NCBI RefSeq assembly: GCF_000001735.4
Contig: NC_003070.9
Coordinates: 26,335,971-26,399,970 of the forward strand
Direction: 5' to 3'
Length of the DNA stretch: 64,000 nucleotides
From: Arabidopsis thaliana
Taxonomy: Eukaryota > Streptophyta > Magnoliopsida > Brassicales > Brassicaceae
Below the pieces are notes generated by a model. The model saw only the letters and a list, made by a program, of their open reading frames with translations. It had not been told where the DNA came from and did not search any database. Below, in pieces: positions 23,122 through 34,000 of the stretch; the first letter of the stretch is position 1; each line of letters begins with the position of its first letter. The position numbers were made by a program, and so were the translations under genes.

Positions 23122-23597
23122 CAGTAAAACCTCTATAAAATAAAAATGTTGAGATCATGTGATATTTTATTAATTTATAGTATTATTAGTTTATCTACTA
23201 TTATTTAATAATTTTTAAAAGAATTAATTGTTAAATTTTTATTAAAAGATGAATTAAGAAATTTTTATCTAAACAAAATTAGTGTTGTGCATGTTATCAT
23301 TTTTTTATAGTTTTGATATATTGTAAAATTTTAATATTTAGGAAAACCATCTTTTGATAATAAATTACAAATCTTTTAGATGAATTCACTTATACAAACG
23401 ATAGATGTAAATTAAAAAAAAAAATACAAACTCTTTAGATGAATTCAGTTCTACATACTCTTTTGACTTCATTTGTCGTATTTTTTTTCTTAAAAATAAA
23501 ACTATTAAAATGAAAATGATATATATTCTATTTTTTAGAACACGCAAAAATGAGATATATTCAAAATTTAAAAACTATAGAGAATGTTTCACTCCAA
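23122..23597. mobile_element. Emigrant-like MITE (decayed)
   Basis: The left end reads CAGTAAAACCTCTATAAAAT, matching the terminal inverted repeat of the Arabidopsis Emigrant MITE (CAGTAAAACCTCTATAAATT...). The other end near 23580-23597 (CTATAGAGAATGTTTCACT) looks like a worn reverse complement. The length of about 0.48 kb and very AT-rich interior fit the family. Non-autonomous, moved by pogo/Tc1-type transposases. The right boundary is approximate. Confidence 0.55.
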
Positions 23598-24264
23598 ACC
23601 AAGTTTTTCAAACTAATGCTATCATATTTATAAAGTATATTACGATTCAATATTTTAAAAACACAACATAATAATTTTTTTATACAATAAAAATTAGAGA
23701 TAAGCTGTAACAAAAAATTTAATTTTAATTAAAAACACACACTAAAAGCATAAAGTACATTAATATATCAATTTATATATATGTAATTTATATGATTATC
23801 AATTTAAATATTAAGGGACTATATATTTACACAAAGATTTTCAAAAAATATTATCCTATTATCTTATAAAATTTTATCAAATTTTTCATTAGCGACTTGG
23901 GAAACATTAATTTTTTCTCCTATCAGAAAAGATTATAATTATCCATAGAATCATTAGAAGAAACAGAAACATCGTTGGATAATGTCTTTTCGCTTGAAAT
24001 CGAATTTCAAATCGTTCGATAACAACTACAACTAGAATCTCATAGAAACACTAACACTTGATAGACTTTTTGAATCAGAATCTTCAAAGTTTGATCTATA
24101 TAAAACAATTCTTCTCATTTTCATTGGATGCATCACATGATGTACAGAATTATACAGCACACAAAAACAAAACAGAAAAAAACAAAAAAATGCGGTTAAA
24201 AGTGAGAACGGTAGATAAGTAAGTGGTATCAAATTGGAGTACGAAAGTAATAAAACCTTTTCAT
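23598..24264. other. Intergenic, 3' of BIR4
   Basis: Very AT-rich with no supported gene; the last part should hold the BIR4 3' UTR. Confidence 0.45.
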
Positions 24265-26040
24265 TCATTTTAAGTGTTCTTGTTTGTTAAAGATGAGTGG
24301 AAACTCATCGCTATACTCAGAGAAGAAACCATGTTGATCTCCCAAATTCTTCAAAGATTCATAAACTTGGATCATCAACGGTCTTTCTTTAGGCCTCGAT
24401 ACAACGCAACTACACGCAATTCTCAAAACTTGCATTATCTCATCATCATATCCTTTACCAAAAATCCTTCTATCAATAGCATCTTTGCTTCTACCATTAC
24501 TCAAATGCTTACTCACCCACTCCACTAAACTCTCCTTAAACCCTTCTTCACCGTTGTTAATCAAAACAGGCTTTTGTCCTGTAACAATCTCAAGAAGCAC
24601 AATCCCAAACCCATACACATCTCCACTCAAAGACGCAACCATAGTGCTCGAATACTCAGGCGCAACGTAACCAAACTTGCCGTTACTAAACGAGCTATCT
24701 TTAGAGTCTTGAGAACTCACTAACTTCCCCAAACCGTAATCAATAACACGAGCATCGAAATCTTCGTCAAGAAGAATCACATTTGAGCTGATATATTGAT
24801 GCATATACAACGGTTGACATCCATGGTGCAACCAAGCTAGCCCTCTAGCCGCTCCAACAGCGACTCTAACCCGAGTTGGCCAATCAATATCCCATTGCTG
24901 CAGCTGAGAATACAACGTCCCATTAGCCATATGCTTATACACCAACAATATCTCGTCTTCCACAACGCAAAACCCGAGAAGCGGAACCAAATTCGGATGC
25001 CTGATCTGACCTAACTTGTTAATCTCAGACCTAAACTGTTTCTCACTAAGCTCACAACAACTACTAAGCCTCTTAACCTCCAATGTAGACCCATCAGGCA
25101 AATCAGCTTTGTACGAGACACCACTTCTCGACGAAACAACGATATTCCCGGAATCAAAACCGTTCGTAGCTTCAATCAAATCAACCAATTTGATCTTCAC
25201 AATAGGTTTCTGAAACAGAGTAACTTGCACAAGCTTATGTGATCTCAACAAACCAATCCAATCACTATCATCCTTACATTTTCCGGCGCCATAACCGTAG
25301 TTATTCATCTTCCTCCTATCTCTAATAAAGAACCACCAAAACATCCCAAATCCAACACACAATGAACCAACAGCTCCAATAACGCCAGCAGTTACAATGA
25401 TCGTTAAGTTTTTACCGTTAAACGAACCGCAGTTGGATAACGGCTTACCACAAAGTCCGCCATTACCGCGAAAACCATCTTCTCCGTAATGAGATAGCTC
25501 GGAGGGAATCGAACCAGAGAGATCGTTATCAGCTAGAGAAAGTCGTTGGAGACGGTTTAACCGGGTTAATTCAGACGGAATCGAACCGGTTAACTTGTTC
25601 TGGTTTAGAGCTAAGCTGTTTAAGAATTTACAGTCAACGATCTGAGACGGTATCGAACCGGAGAGTTTGTTACCGGAAAGATCTAAAGTAACAAGATAAG
25701 GAAGCCAAGAACATATTTGTGAAGGAATCAAACCGGAGAAATCATTAAAGGAAAGATCTAAAGATTGTAAACTCCGACATAGTTTAAGAGATTCAGGGAT
25801 TTGACCAGAGAGTTGCATTGATTGAAGCTGAAGAGAGAGAATTCGATTCTCTTTAGCGTTCCAGCAAGAAACTCCGGTGAGTTTGCAAATCGACGATGAT
25901 GAATTAGGGAAAGACCATGTGTTGAGTTGATTTGAAGGATCTTTGAGTGATGATTTAAAGCCTTTGAGACAGAGTACATCGTCTTCTGCGTGAGAAGATG
26001 ACATTAAGATGATGACGAAGAAGATTGAGATCGTTTTCAT
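24265..26040 (-). CDS. BIR4: LRR receptor-like pseudokinase BIR4 (At1g69990)
   Basis: Plasma-membrane protein of the BAK1-interacting receptor-like kinase group, relatives of which bind BAK1/SERK co-receptors and restrain immune and growth signalling. Single exon, 591 residues: signal peptide 1-18, LRRNT cap, five LRRs (about 67-182), transmembrane helix about 212-239, kinase-like domain about 290-585. The kinase fold is catalytically eroded. The Gly-rich loop is VVSSRSGVSY, HRD is replaced by H414-Q-Y, and DFG is DYG (434-436); the ATP-site Lys (EVK, 323) and APEY are kept. This is the BIR2-like pattern of a pseudokinase. Family certain; the member number is from locus order. Confidence 0.92.
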   Translation of the reverse strand: MKTISIFFVIILMSSSHAEDDVLCLKGFKSSLKDPSNQLNTWSFPNSSSSICKLTGVSCWNAKENRILSLQLQSMQLSGQIPESLKLCRSLQSLDLSFNDFSGLIPSQICSWLPYLVTLDLSGNKLSGSIPSQIVDCKFLNSLALNQNKLTGSIPSELTRLNRLQRLSLADNDLSGSIPSELSHYGEDGFRGNGGLCGKPLSNCGSFNGKNLTIIVTAGVIGAVGSLCVGFGMFWWFFIRDRRKMNNYGYGAGKCKDDSDWIGLLRSHKLVQVTLFQKPIVKIKLVDLIEATNGFDSGNIVVSSRSGVSYKADLPDGSTLEVKRLSSCCELSEKQFRSEINKLGQIRHPNLVPLLGFCVVEDEILLVYKHMANGTLYSQLQQWDIDWPTRVRVAVGAARGLAWLHHGCQPLYMHQYISSNVILLDEDFDARVIDYGLGKLVSSQDSKDSSFSNGKFGYVAPEYSSTMVASLSGDVYGFGIVLLEIVTGQKPVLINNGEEGFKESLVEWVSKHLSNGRSKDAIDRRIFGKGYDDEIMQVLRIACSCVVSRPKERPLMIQVYESLKNLGDQHGFFSEYSDEFPLIFNKQEHLK

Positions 26041-27703
26041 GATGGTTTTTTTTTTGTTTCTTTAGGGTTTTGTGAAAAGAGGGAAGCTTTTTTTTTGTCC
26101 TTTTATGGCGGAAGGACGGCCATTGACTGTGTTTAAGCTTAAAGCTTTGTGGAAGGCACAAATAAAAATTCAAACTTTTGGTGACTTTAAATACAAGTAA
26201 AGTTATCTGTAACTAAACGGTGTCGTTTAGAGCAGTTTGAGAGTTTGTTTTAGTGAATGTGTTGATGTCTCAATTGAAAAGGAAAGGTGGTAAAAAAAGT
26301 AGGTACCAAAGCACTTTCTGCGCAAGAATCAATTTGTATTTCTTGTTTTGTGAAAGTATAGATTATTATTTAGAAACTTTAGTAATTGTCTAAGATCAAT
26401 CGTATTTTTATGTTATATTCGTTTAATTTGGCCAAACAGATATAAAACGTGTTTGAACTGTTGGTTTAGGACTGTCATAATTGTTGAAGATGTTTCTAGC
26501 CTTTTGATCGCAATTTTGGGAATGTTATTTCATATTTTGTTAAAATATGTTTAGTGAGAGCACTAAATGGCTTGAAATGTTTTGGATATTGGACATAGCA
26601 ATTCGATTATCTGAGTGTAGTTGAATTTGTTCTATTTTTAGTTTTTACGTTCTTTTTTGGTGTGGAGGAATTTTTGATTAAAAAGACATAATTGACATGG
26701 AAGAAAATTTGCGTTAAAAAAACAAGGAAGAAAATTAGCGACACTTTGGTTAGATCAGCGAATAAGCCCATGGGCTATACCTTAGCTAGGCCCATTATTA
26801 CTTTATTTAAGATGTATGTGATGGACATCACTTTATTTTGATGTTTTTCTTTTGCATGGATAAAAGCCATAAAACAGTTATCACTTTGGGCTCTAAATAG
26901 TACAACTGTACAAGTTTAGCTAGTTTTAAACAATTTTCCATTTCAGTTGTTTGAATTACATCATGAAATTAGAATTCTATTCCCTAATAAAAATCATGCT
27001 ATACAAGACTTAGAAACTTTACCCTATATATTACTTTATATTTATCTCCAGTCCAGTCCTACATTGAGACATTTTAACAAAGTATAGATTCGAATCTTGC
27101 TGATATAGTTGGTAGGCCAATAACAATTCAACAAATTATATTCTTTGTTTTCTTGGCAGTTTCATAAATTATATCCATGTATGTAATAACATAAATAAAA
27201 CAAAATGACGTCAAACGACAAACAAAAAAACAAAAAAAAACTGTTACTAAAGTAATATAACTGTGTTTGGTTCATGAATGTGACATTATCAACAACACAC
27301 ACCCCGAAGAAAACGGCAAATTACTGGAAAAGTCTTACCAAAAAAAAAGATAGAAAAAGCATATGAGATACACTTAACCTTAACCCAATAACCATTCTGT
27401 TTAAACTTTTCAAAAGACACATCTAAACTATCTTAAGCTTGAAGTCGTCTTCACTTCTGAATCTGATCAAGTCTTGACCAAAACAACACAGAGACTACCT
27501 GTTGTTTTACATCATACAACAACAAAAACGACAAGTCGTTTCCCCCAAAAAGAGCAAAAAAACATGTACACACTAATTCAAACTTAAAAACTCACTTGAT
27601 TCTGATCAAAGTATCTAATTAGCCTAATTCTCAAATTTCAAATTAATCATCATCCAGATCTTATCTTATACAATATAAATTAATTAAAACATTATCTTCT
27701 TCA
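26041..27703. other. Intergenic, BIR4 promoter and MYBD 3' region
   Basis: AT-rich. A T-rich leader immediately precedes BIR4. One GGGCTAT/GGCCCA cluster occurs near 26765-26795. No gene supported. Confidence 0.45.
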
Positions 27704-28665
27704 TCAAGCCACTCCCATTATACTATCTCCATTACTCGACATCGCCTCGAACCCCGAGGAGGCACGTGAGCCACGTGCCTTCTGTTCATTGGACGATGAC
27801 GATGTCGACGAAGACGGCCTCTGCAAATTCAGCGACAGCGGAAACATCTCCGTTGTCGCTGGAGTTTTTTTCTTGTTAAGATTCAAATCAGCCATCTTCC
27901 GCGACGGTGGAATCGGAATAGGAATCGGAACTGGACGGATTAGCTCCAATGGAGTCTGTAACTGATTCTCTTCTTTTGATGATCCTATAAACTGTTGACA
28001 TATCGAACCTTATGTGTTAGTATAATCTTACAGATTCTTGATTTTAATTATAGATTTTAAAGAATGAAACGTTACCGAATCGGGAGTGATATCGAAGAGG
28101 CTTGATCTACGACGACGACGATTCTGATTAGTCCGCCGGAGAAAATATTTCTGAGCATGACTCGCTACCTGAGTAGGTGTTCGAGTTTTAACAAAGTTTC
28201 TAGAGATTCCTCTCCAATCACCTTTTCCAACTTTATGCAATCCAGTAAGAAACAATCTATGTTCTTCCTCTGTCCATGGAGTTCCTAAATTCCAAATTTG
28301 CAAGAAAGTTTCAAAAACAAGAAACAAAAACAGAGATGAGATTTGGGAAAGAGAGAAGAAAGGTTATTTTATTAACCTCGTTTGCGTTCACGGTTTCTAC
28401 CGGAGGCGTGAACGACGTCGTCTGAAGCGTAACCACCGTCATCGGTTGGGTTGGGATCAGGAGTTTGATCGAATTGAGAGAGATTGTTCATACTAACACT
28501 TTTTCTAAAACAAGATGATGAAGCTTCCGTGACGCGGACGCCAAAAAGCATGATGGCTTTCTCCCCGCCGCCTTTGTCGTTGTTGTCACCGGTGGTAGTT
28601 ATGTCCGTCGGACATGTGCGAGAGTTGTGGCCGTTGTTTCCACACTGTGAGCAACTACGTGACAT
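27704..28665 (-). CDS. MYBD: MYB-related SHAQKYF repressor-type factor MYBD (At1g70000)
   Basis: Nuclear transcription factor; MYBD is reported in light and cytokinin control of anthocyanin. Three exons (28665-28377, 28284-28076, 27991-27704) give 261 residues. Order of motifs: CCHC zinc knuckle [14 protein letters not shown] (5-18); R/KLFGVxV-type motif IMLFGVRV (38-45); one MYB repeat, about 98-150, beginning [20 protein letters not shown] and ending [10 protein letters not shown], typical of I-box/TATCCA binders. Two EAR-type repression motifs lie near the C-terminus, DLNLN (about 201-205) and LSLNL (218-222). A Pro-Ile repeat ([10 protein letters not shown]) precedes them. Splice phases agree throughout. 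Confidence 0.93.
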
Positions 28666-30631
28666 CTTCTTCCCGAGCCAGAGAAAGAGAGAGAGAGAGA
28701 GAGAGATTTTGGAATGAAAAAGGTAAAGAGAAGAAGAAAAGAGAGGTTTAGGTTTGTTATAAATGGGAATGATTCTGCTTCTTTTTTTTATGTCTGTTTT
28801 TGAGAGCTCACCACAAAAACATTTGACCTTTATTACTTCTCTGTTTTAAATCTCAAATGACTCTGTTTTGTCCAATTATAATATTTTCTTTTGTCCATCT
28901 TAGTTTCTATTTTCATTGGCCCAAAGAAAACAAAAAATCTCCCTTTTCATTGACCTAGTTTGTGATCACTTTTTTTAATTGGTAACCTCAATAACGGTTA
29001 GAAAGAAATAATCGACGGTTATTATTTGAATTTACCACTTCTAAGCACTTGTTTGCCATTAGCCACTTCCCTAGTTAATATCACCATGGAGTCGAAGCGT
29101 GGCCAGTTTTGGATCGTTAGAAAGAAAAATATGGATAGGTTGTCGTTACGTATATAAGTATTTTAAATTTTGTGGCCAATTGCAAGGTTCGTGGACTTTT
29201 GTGAATAGTTTCATGAAATGTTTAGTGCTGCAAGTTACGAGAAATCCGAGTGGATGAAGTTTCTCTTGTCGGCGAGTGTATGAAGTTTCGGAGAAGATTG
29301 CTGTAGCTTTTTAATTTTCACGATTAACGAAACAACTTTGCATCAAAACGATAGCCAGAAAAAAATAAAGGAGGAAAGCTGGACCGTTCGATGTATCTGA
29401 CTCTTGCTGTTTGTGATATAGTATAATTTAATTAAAACCTGTAACATTATTCAAAATAACTAAATTTTCATTTTGTTCATTGGGATAAGATATAATCTTG
29501 TTATTGATTTTTTTTTTTTTAATACTGTTTTCTTTTGTCTTATAGTACAATTTTGTTTTTTTTTATATAACCCAAAATATCGACTGTCCACGTAGCTCTG
29601 AGTGGATGATAGATTGAAGAATCTTTGGTTCCAACTAACATATAAAACTACGACCATTCAATTTTCATTATATGTTTCTTATTTACCCTTTATCTTTGTT
29701 GGTGACAATTATTGATAGGGACGACTATGATTAAATATTCAAATGCAATTTTAGATGCTTTATTGGAATTACTGACTATAGAAGCAACTGCGTGTCAAAT
29801 TTCAGTGTTAGATTTACCAAGAAGGCACAGACACGTTTTCCTCACTTGAATTGAAATTGTCCCAAATTTTATCATTATTCATCGAAATCATAATAAAGAT
29901 TCGATGCGTTTACTTTTTCAGTTAAAAGCAAACACCCAAAAATTGATATTGTTGGTGTACACATGACCCGCTTGAGAGCACTAACCCATGGTATAGGAGC
30001 ATTACGCCAAACTTCTTCTTTTTTTTGTTTGTTCTGTTACTTGGGACATGCATGTTTGAAAAGCAAATATGGTTATAATTCAACAATTTTTTTAAAAGGC
30101 AGCCTATCTAATTTACTTTTTACAGTAATTTTAACTTAATGTTAAATTGGCATTAACTTTACTTAATTCTTACAGTGGTTAGCATCGATAAACTATAAGC
30201 AAAGATATAAACAAAGAGCATCGTATGTGTAGTGTACGTGCATAGGTAACCTTCTGTCAAAGATGTTCTGTGATTGGTTGATAGTGATATAGCATATGAA
30301 AGCCTCCATTCACATTTTTTTTTTTGGACATCCAATACATTTATATAATATTCGTTTTTAGCGATTAAAAGATATAAAATATTGTTATATAATATCAAAA
30401 ACGGAAAGGATGAGCAGGTTTGGTCCGTTGGGTATTTCGAAGATGCATTACATAACTAGTGGAAAATGTCTTTTCTTTCTTAGTTTGCCAATAACAGAAA
30501 ATGCCTATACTTCTGTGACAATCAATCAATAGACACCATACACAATCATATATCTTTCTCCAATTAAACAAAAACATGTCCGTAGTAACAAATTTATGTC
30601 GGGTTAAAGATATTTTCTTAGGTGAAGGTTT
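28666..30631. other. Intergenic, MYBD promoter
   Basis: Begins with the (GA)n tract of the MYBD leader (28686-28706). The rest is AT-rich promoter and intergenic sequence up to the Copia insertion. No gene supported. Confidence 0.5.
28686..28706. repeat. GA microsatellite in the MYBD leader
   Basis: (GA)n tract about 20-40 bp upstream of the MYBD ATG; a CT-run on the sense strand. Confidence 0.75.
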
Positions 30632-30636
30632 GTATT
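30632..30636 (+). repeat. Copia target-site duplication, left
   Basis: GTATT immediately before the 5' LTR; an identical GTATT follows the 3' LTR (35699-35703). Five-base duplications are typical of Ty1/Copia integrases. Confidence 0.85.
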
Positions 30637-30840
30637 TATTAATGTATATAACTTAGATTGTTGTATATAAACTTAGTTTGGTTAGTATAGATTTCATATA
30701 GAGTCTGTAAAGGTTGGTATTTTATAAACCAATCTTAATTTTGGTTTAGAGGCTTATGGTTTAGGCCAATGTCAGTTTGTATATAAACCCCCAATTGTAC
30801 TCTTTTGCTAATTAATGAGAATGAGATTGTTTTACTAATA
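30637..30840 (+). repeat. 5' LTR
   Basis: 204 bp, starting TATTAATGTATATAACTT and ending TTTTACTAATA. It contains GTATATAAACCCCC near the 3' side, a likely U3 TATA box for the element transcript. Differs from the 3' LTR at four positions. Confidence 0.93.
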
Positions 30841-30852
30841 TGGTATCAGAGC
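30841..30852 (+). other. Primer-binding site (initiator Met tRNA)
   Basis: TGGTATCAGAGC directly after the 5' LTR. It is complementary to the 3' end of plant initiator methionine tRNA, the usual primer of Copia reverse transcription. Confidence 0.9.
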
Positions 30853-31011
30853 AAAATATCTCGATCTCAGTCCCGTAACAAACTTCTCCGATTAGATCTC
30901 ACCGGAATCTCACCGGAATCTCACCGGAGTTTGTTCATCTTCTCATTGTTCTTCTTCTCTCTTCTACACGTTTTCCTTTCGTCTCCTTTGCGATTCAGTC
31001 TCTTTGGTTAG

Positions 31012-34000
31012 CTGTTTCGATTCTCCATAGGTAAACGAAATGGAAAGAGTGTTCGTCGGAGTAGTTCACCGGATCTTCCTGTCATTGCTTCACCGAAGAT
31101 TCATGAGCAGTCTTCTGGTTCATCAGCGAGAGCTCCAGGATCCTCGATTCATGCTGCGATTCATCAACCAGCTCAATATAGCTCATCGCGTCACTTTGAG
31201 GTATCGGATTCTCCTGATAATAGTCATAGTCCTTATCATCTTGTTAGCTCCGATCATCCTGGTTTAGTCCTAGCTCCAGAACTGTTAGATGGAAACAACT
31301 ATGGAACCTGGATTATAGCTATGACTACTAGCATTGAAGCTAAGAATAAGCTTGGATTTGTGGATGGATCTATTCCAAAACCTGATGATGATGATCCTTA
31401 TTGCAAAATCTGGCGTCGTTGTAACAGTATGGTTAAGTCTTGGCTTCTGAATAGTGTATCAAAGGAGATCTATACAAGCATCTTGTATTTTCCCACAGCC
31501 GCTGCAATCTGGAAAGATCTCTATACTCGATTTCACAAATCTAGCCTCCCTCGACTTTACAAGCTGCGTCAACAGATTCACTCTCTTCGTCAAGGCAATC
31601 TGGATTTGTCATCGTATCATACTCGTACTCAAACTCTTTGGGAAGAATTGACGAGTCTTCAGGCTGTTCCACGGACTGTAGAAGATCTTCTGATTGAAAG
31701 AGAGACTAATAGAGTCATTGATTTTCTTATGGGACTCAATGATTGTTATGATACTGTTAGGAGTCAGATTCTCATGAAGAAAACTTTGCCATCTTTGTCT
31801 GAGGTTTTCAACATGATTGATCAAGATGAAACTCAACGTTCTGCAAGGATTTCTACTACTCCAGGAATGACTTCATCAGTGTTTCCTGTCTCTAATCAGT
31901 CTTCACAGTCTGCTCTTAATGGAGATACTTATCAGAAAAAGGAGAGGCCAGTTTGTTCTTACTGTAGTCGACCTGGTCATGTTGAAGACACTTGTTACAA
32001 GAAACATGGTTATCCAACTTCTTTCAAGTCTAAGCAGAAATTTGTGAAGCCTTCTATCTCGGCTAATGCTGCTATTGGTTCAGAAGAGGTTGTTAACAAC
32101 ACAAGTGTTTCGACTGGTGATTTGACGACTTCTCAAATTCAACAACTTGTGTCCTTTCTGAGTTCCAAACTTCAGCCTCCTAGTACTCCCGTTCAACCTG
32201 AAGTACACTCTATCTCAGTATCTTCCGATCCTTCTTCTTCTTCCACAGTGTGCCCAATTTCCGGTAACCTTTTTCCCTCTATCCTTTGTTCTTTTGCCGG
32301 AATTGCTAGGCCTTATGTCTGTTCTTTAGATAGCAATGTCACTGCTATTCATTCTTGGGTCATAGATACAGGAGCAACCAATCATATTTGCCATGATAAA
32401 CATTTTTTTTCTTCCTTTAAATATCTTCATGATACTACTGTTTCCTTGCCTAATGGAATTCGTGTGAGCATTGTTGGTATAGGTTCAGTTCACTTGGGTA
32501 GACATCTCATCCTTAATGATGTTCTTTTCATTCCCCAGTTCAAATTCAATCTTCTTAGTGTCAGTTCTTTAACTAAGAGTATGGGGTGTAGAATCTGGTT
32601 TGATGAAACTTCCTGTGTTCTTCAGGATGCTACACGGGAATTAATGGTTGGAATGGGTAAACAAGTAGCTAATCTGTACATTGTGGATCTTGATTCATTA
32701 TCTCATCCAGGTACAGATTCTTCTATAACTGTTGCGTCTGTTACTAGTCATGATTTGTGGCATAAAAGGCTAGGTCATCCTTCAGTTCAAAAGTTACAAC
32801 CCATGTCCTCTTTGTTATCTTTTCCAAAACAGAAAAATAATACAGATTTTCATTGTCGGGTCTGTCATATATCAAAACAAAAACATCTCCCTTTTGTTTC
32901 TCATAATAATAAGAGTAGCAGACCTTTTGATTTAATCCATATAGACACTTGGGGTCCCTTTTCTGTTCAAACTCATGATGGGTATAGATATTTCTTAACC
33001 ATTGTAGATGATTATTCTAGAGCTACATGGGTATATCTCTTAAGAAATAAGTCTGATGTCCTTACTGTTATCCCCACCTTTGTCACTATGGTAGAAAATC
33101 AATTTGAAACCACTATTAAAGGGGTTAGGTCTGACAATGCTCCCGAATTAAATTTCACTCAATTCTATCATTCTAAAGGCATTGTGCCATATCATTCTTG
33201 TCCTGAAACACCCCAGCAAAACTCTGTGGTTGAAAGAAAACATCAGCATATTCTCAATGTTGCTAGATCCCTTTTCTTTCAATCACACATTCCTATTTCT
33301 TATTGGGGAGACTGTATTCTTACTGCAGTGTATCTCATTAATCGTCTTCCTGCTCCTATTCTAGAGGACAAATGTCCTTTTGAGGTGTTAACTAAGACTG
33401 TTCCAACTTATGATCATATTAAAGTTTTTGGATGTCTATGTTATGCTTCCACCTCTCCCAAAGACAGACATAAATTTTCTCCTAGAGCTAAAGCTTGTGC
33501 TTTCATTGGTTATCCATCTGGATTTAAAGGATACAAACTCTTGGATCTAGAGACACATTCTATAATTGTTTCTAGACATGTTGTGTTCCATGAAGAGCTC
33601 TTTCCCTTTCTTGGATCAGATCTTTCTCAGGAAGAGCAAAATTTCTTTCCTGATCTGAATCCTACACCTCCTATGCAACGTCAATCATCTGATCATGTTA
33701 ATCCTTCTGATTCATCATCGTCTGTAGAGATTTTGCCTTCTGCAAATCCTACTAATAATGTCCCTGAACCTTCTGTTCAAACATCGCATAGGAAGGCCAA
33801 AAAGCCTGCTTATCTTCAAGATTACTACTGTCATTCAGTAGTGTCTTCAACTCCACATGAAATTCGAAAATTCCTCTCTTATGATAGGATTAATGATCCT
33901 TATCTTACTTTTCTCGCTTGTCTTGATAAAACTAAAGAACCCTCTAACTATACTGAGGCAGAGAAACTTCAGGTTTGGCGTGATGCTATGGGTGCTGAAT

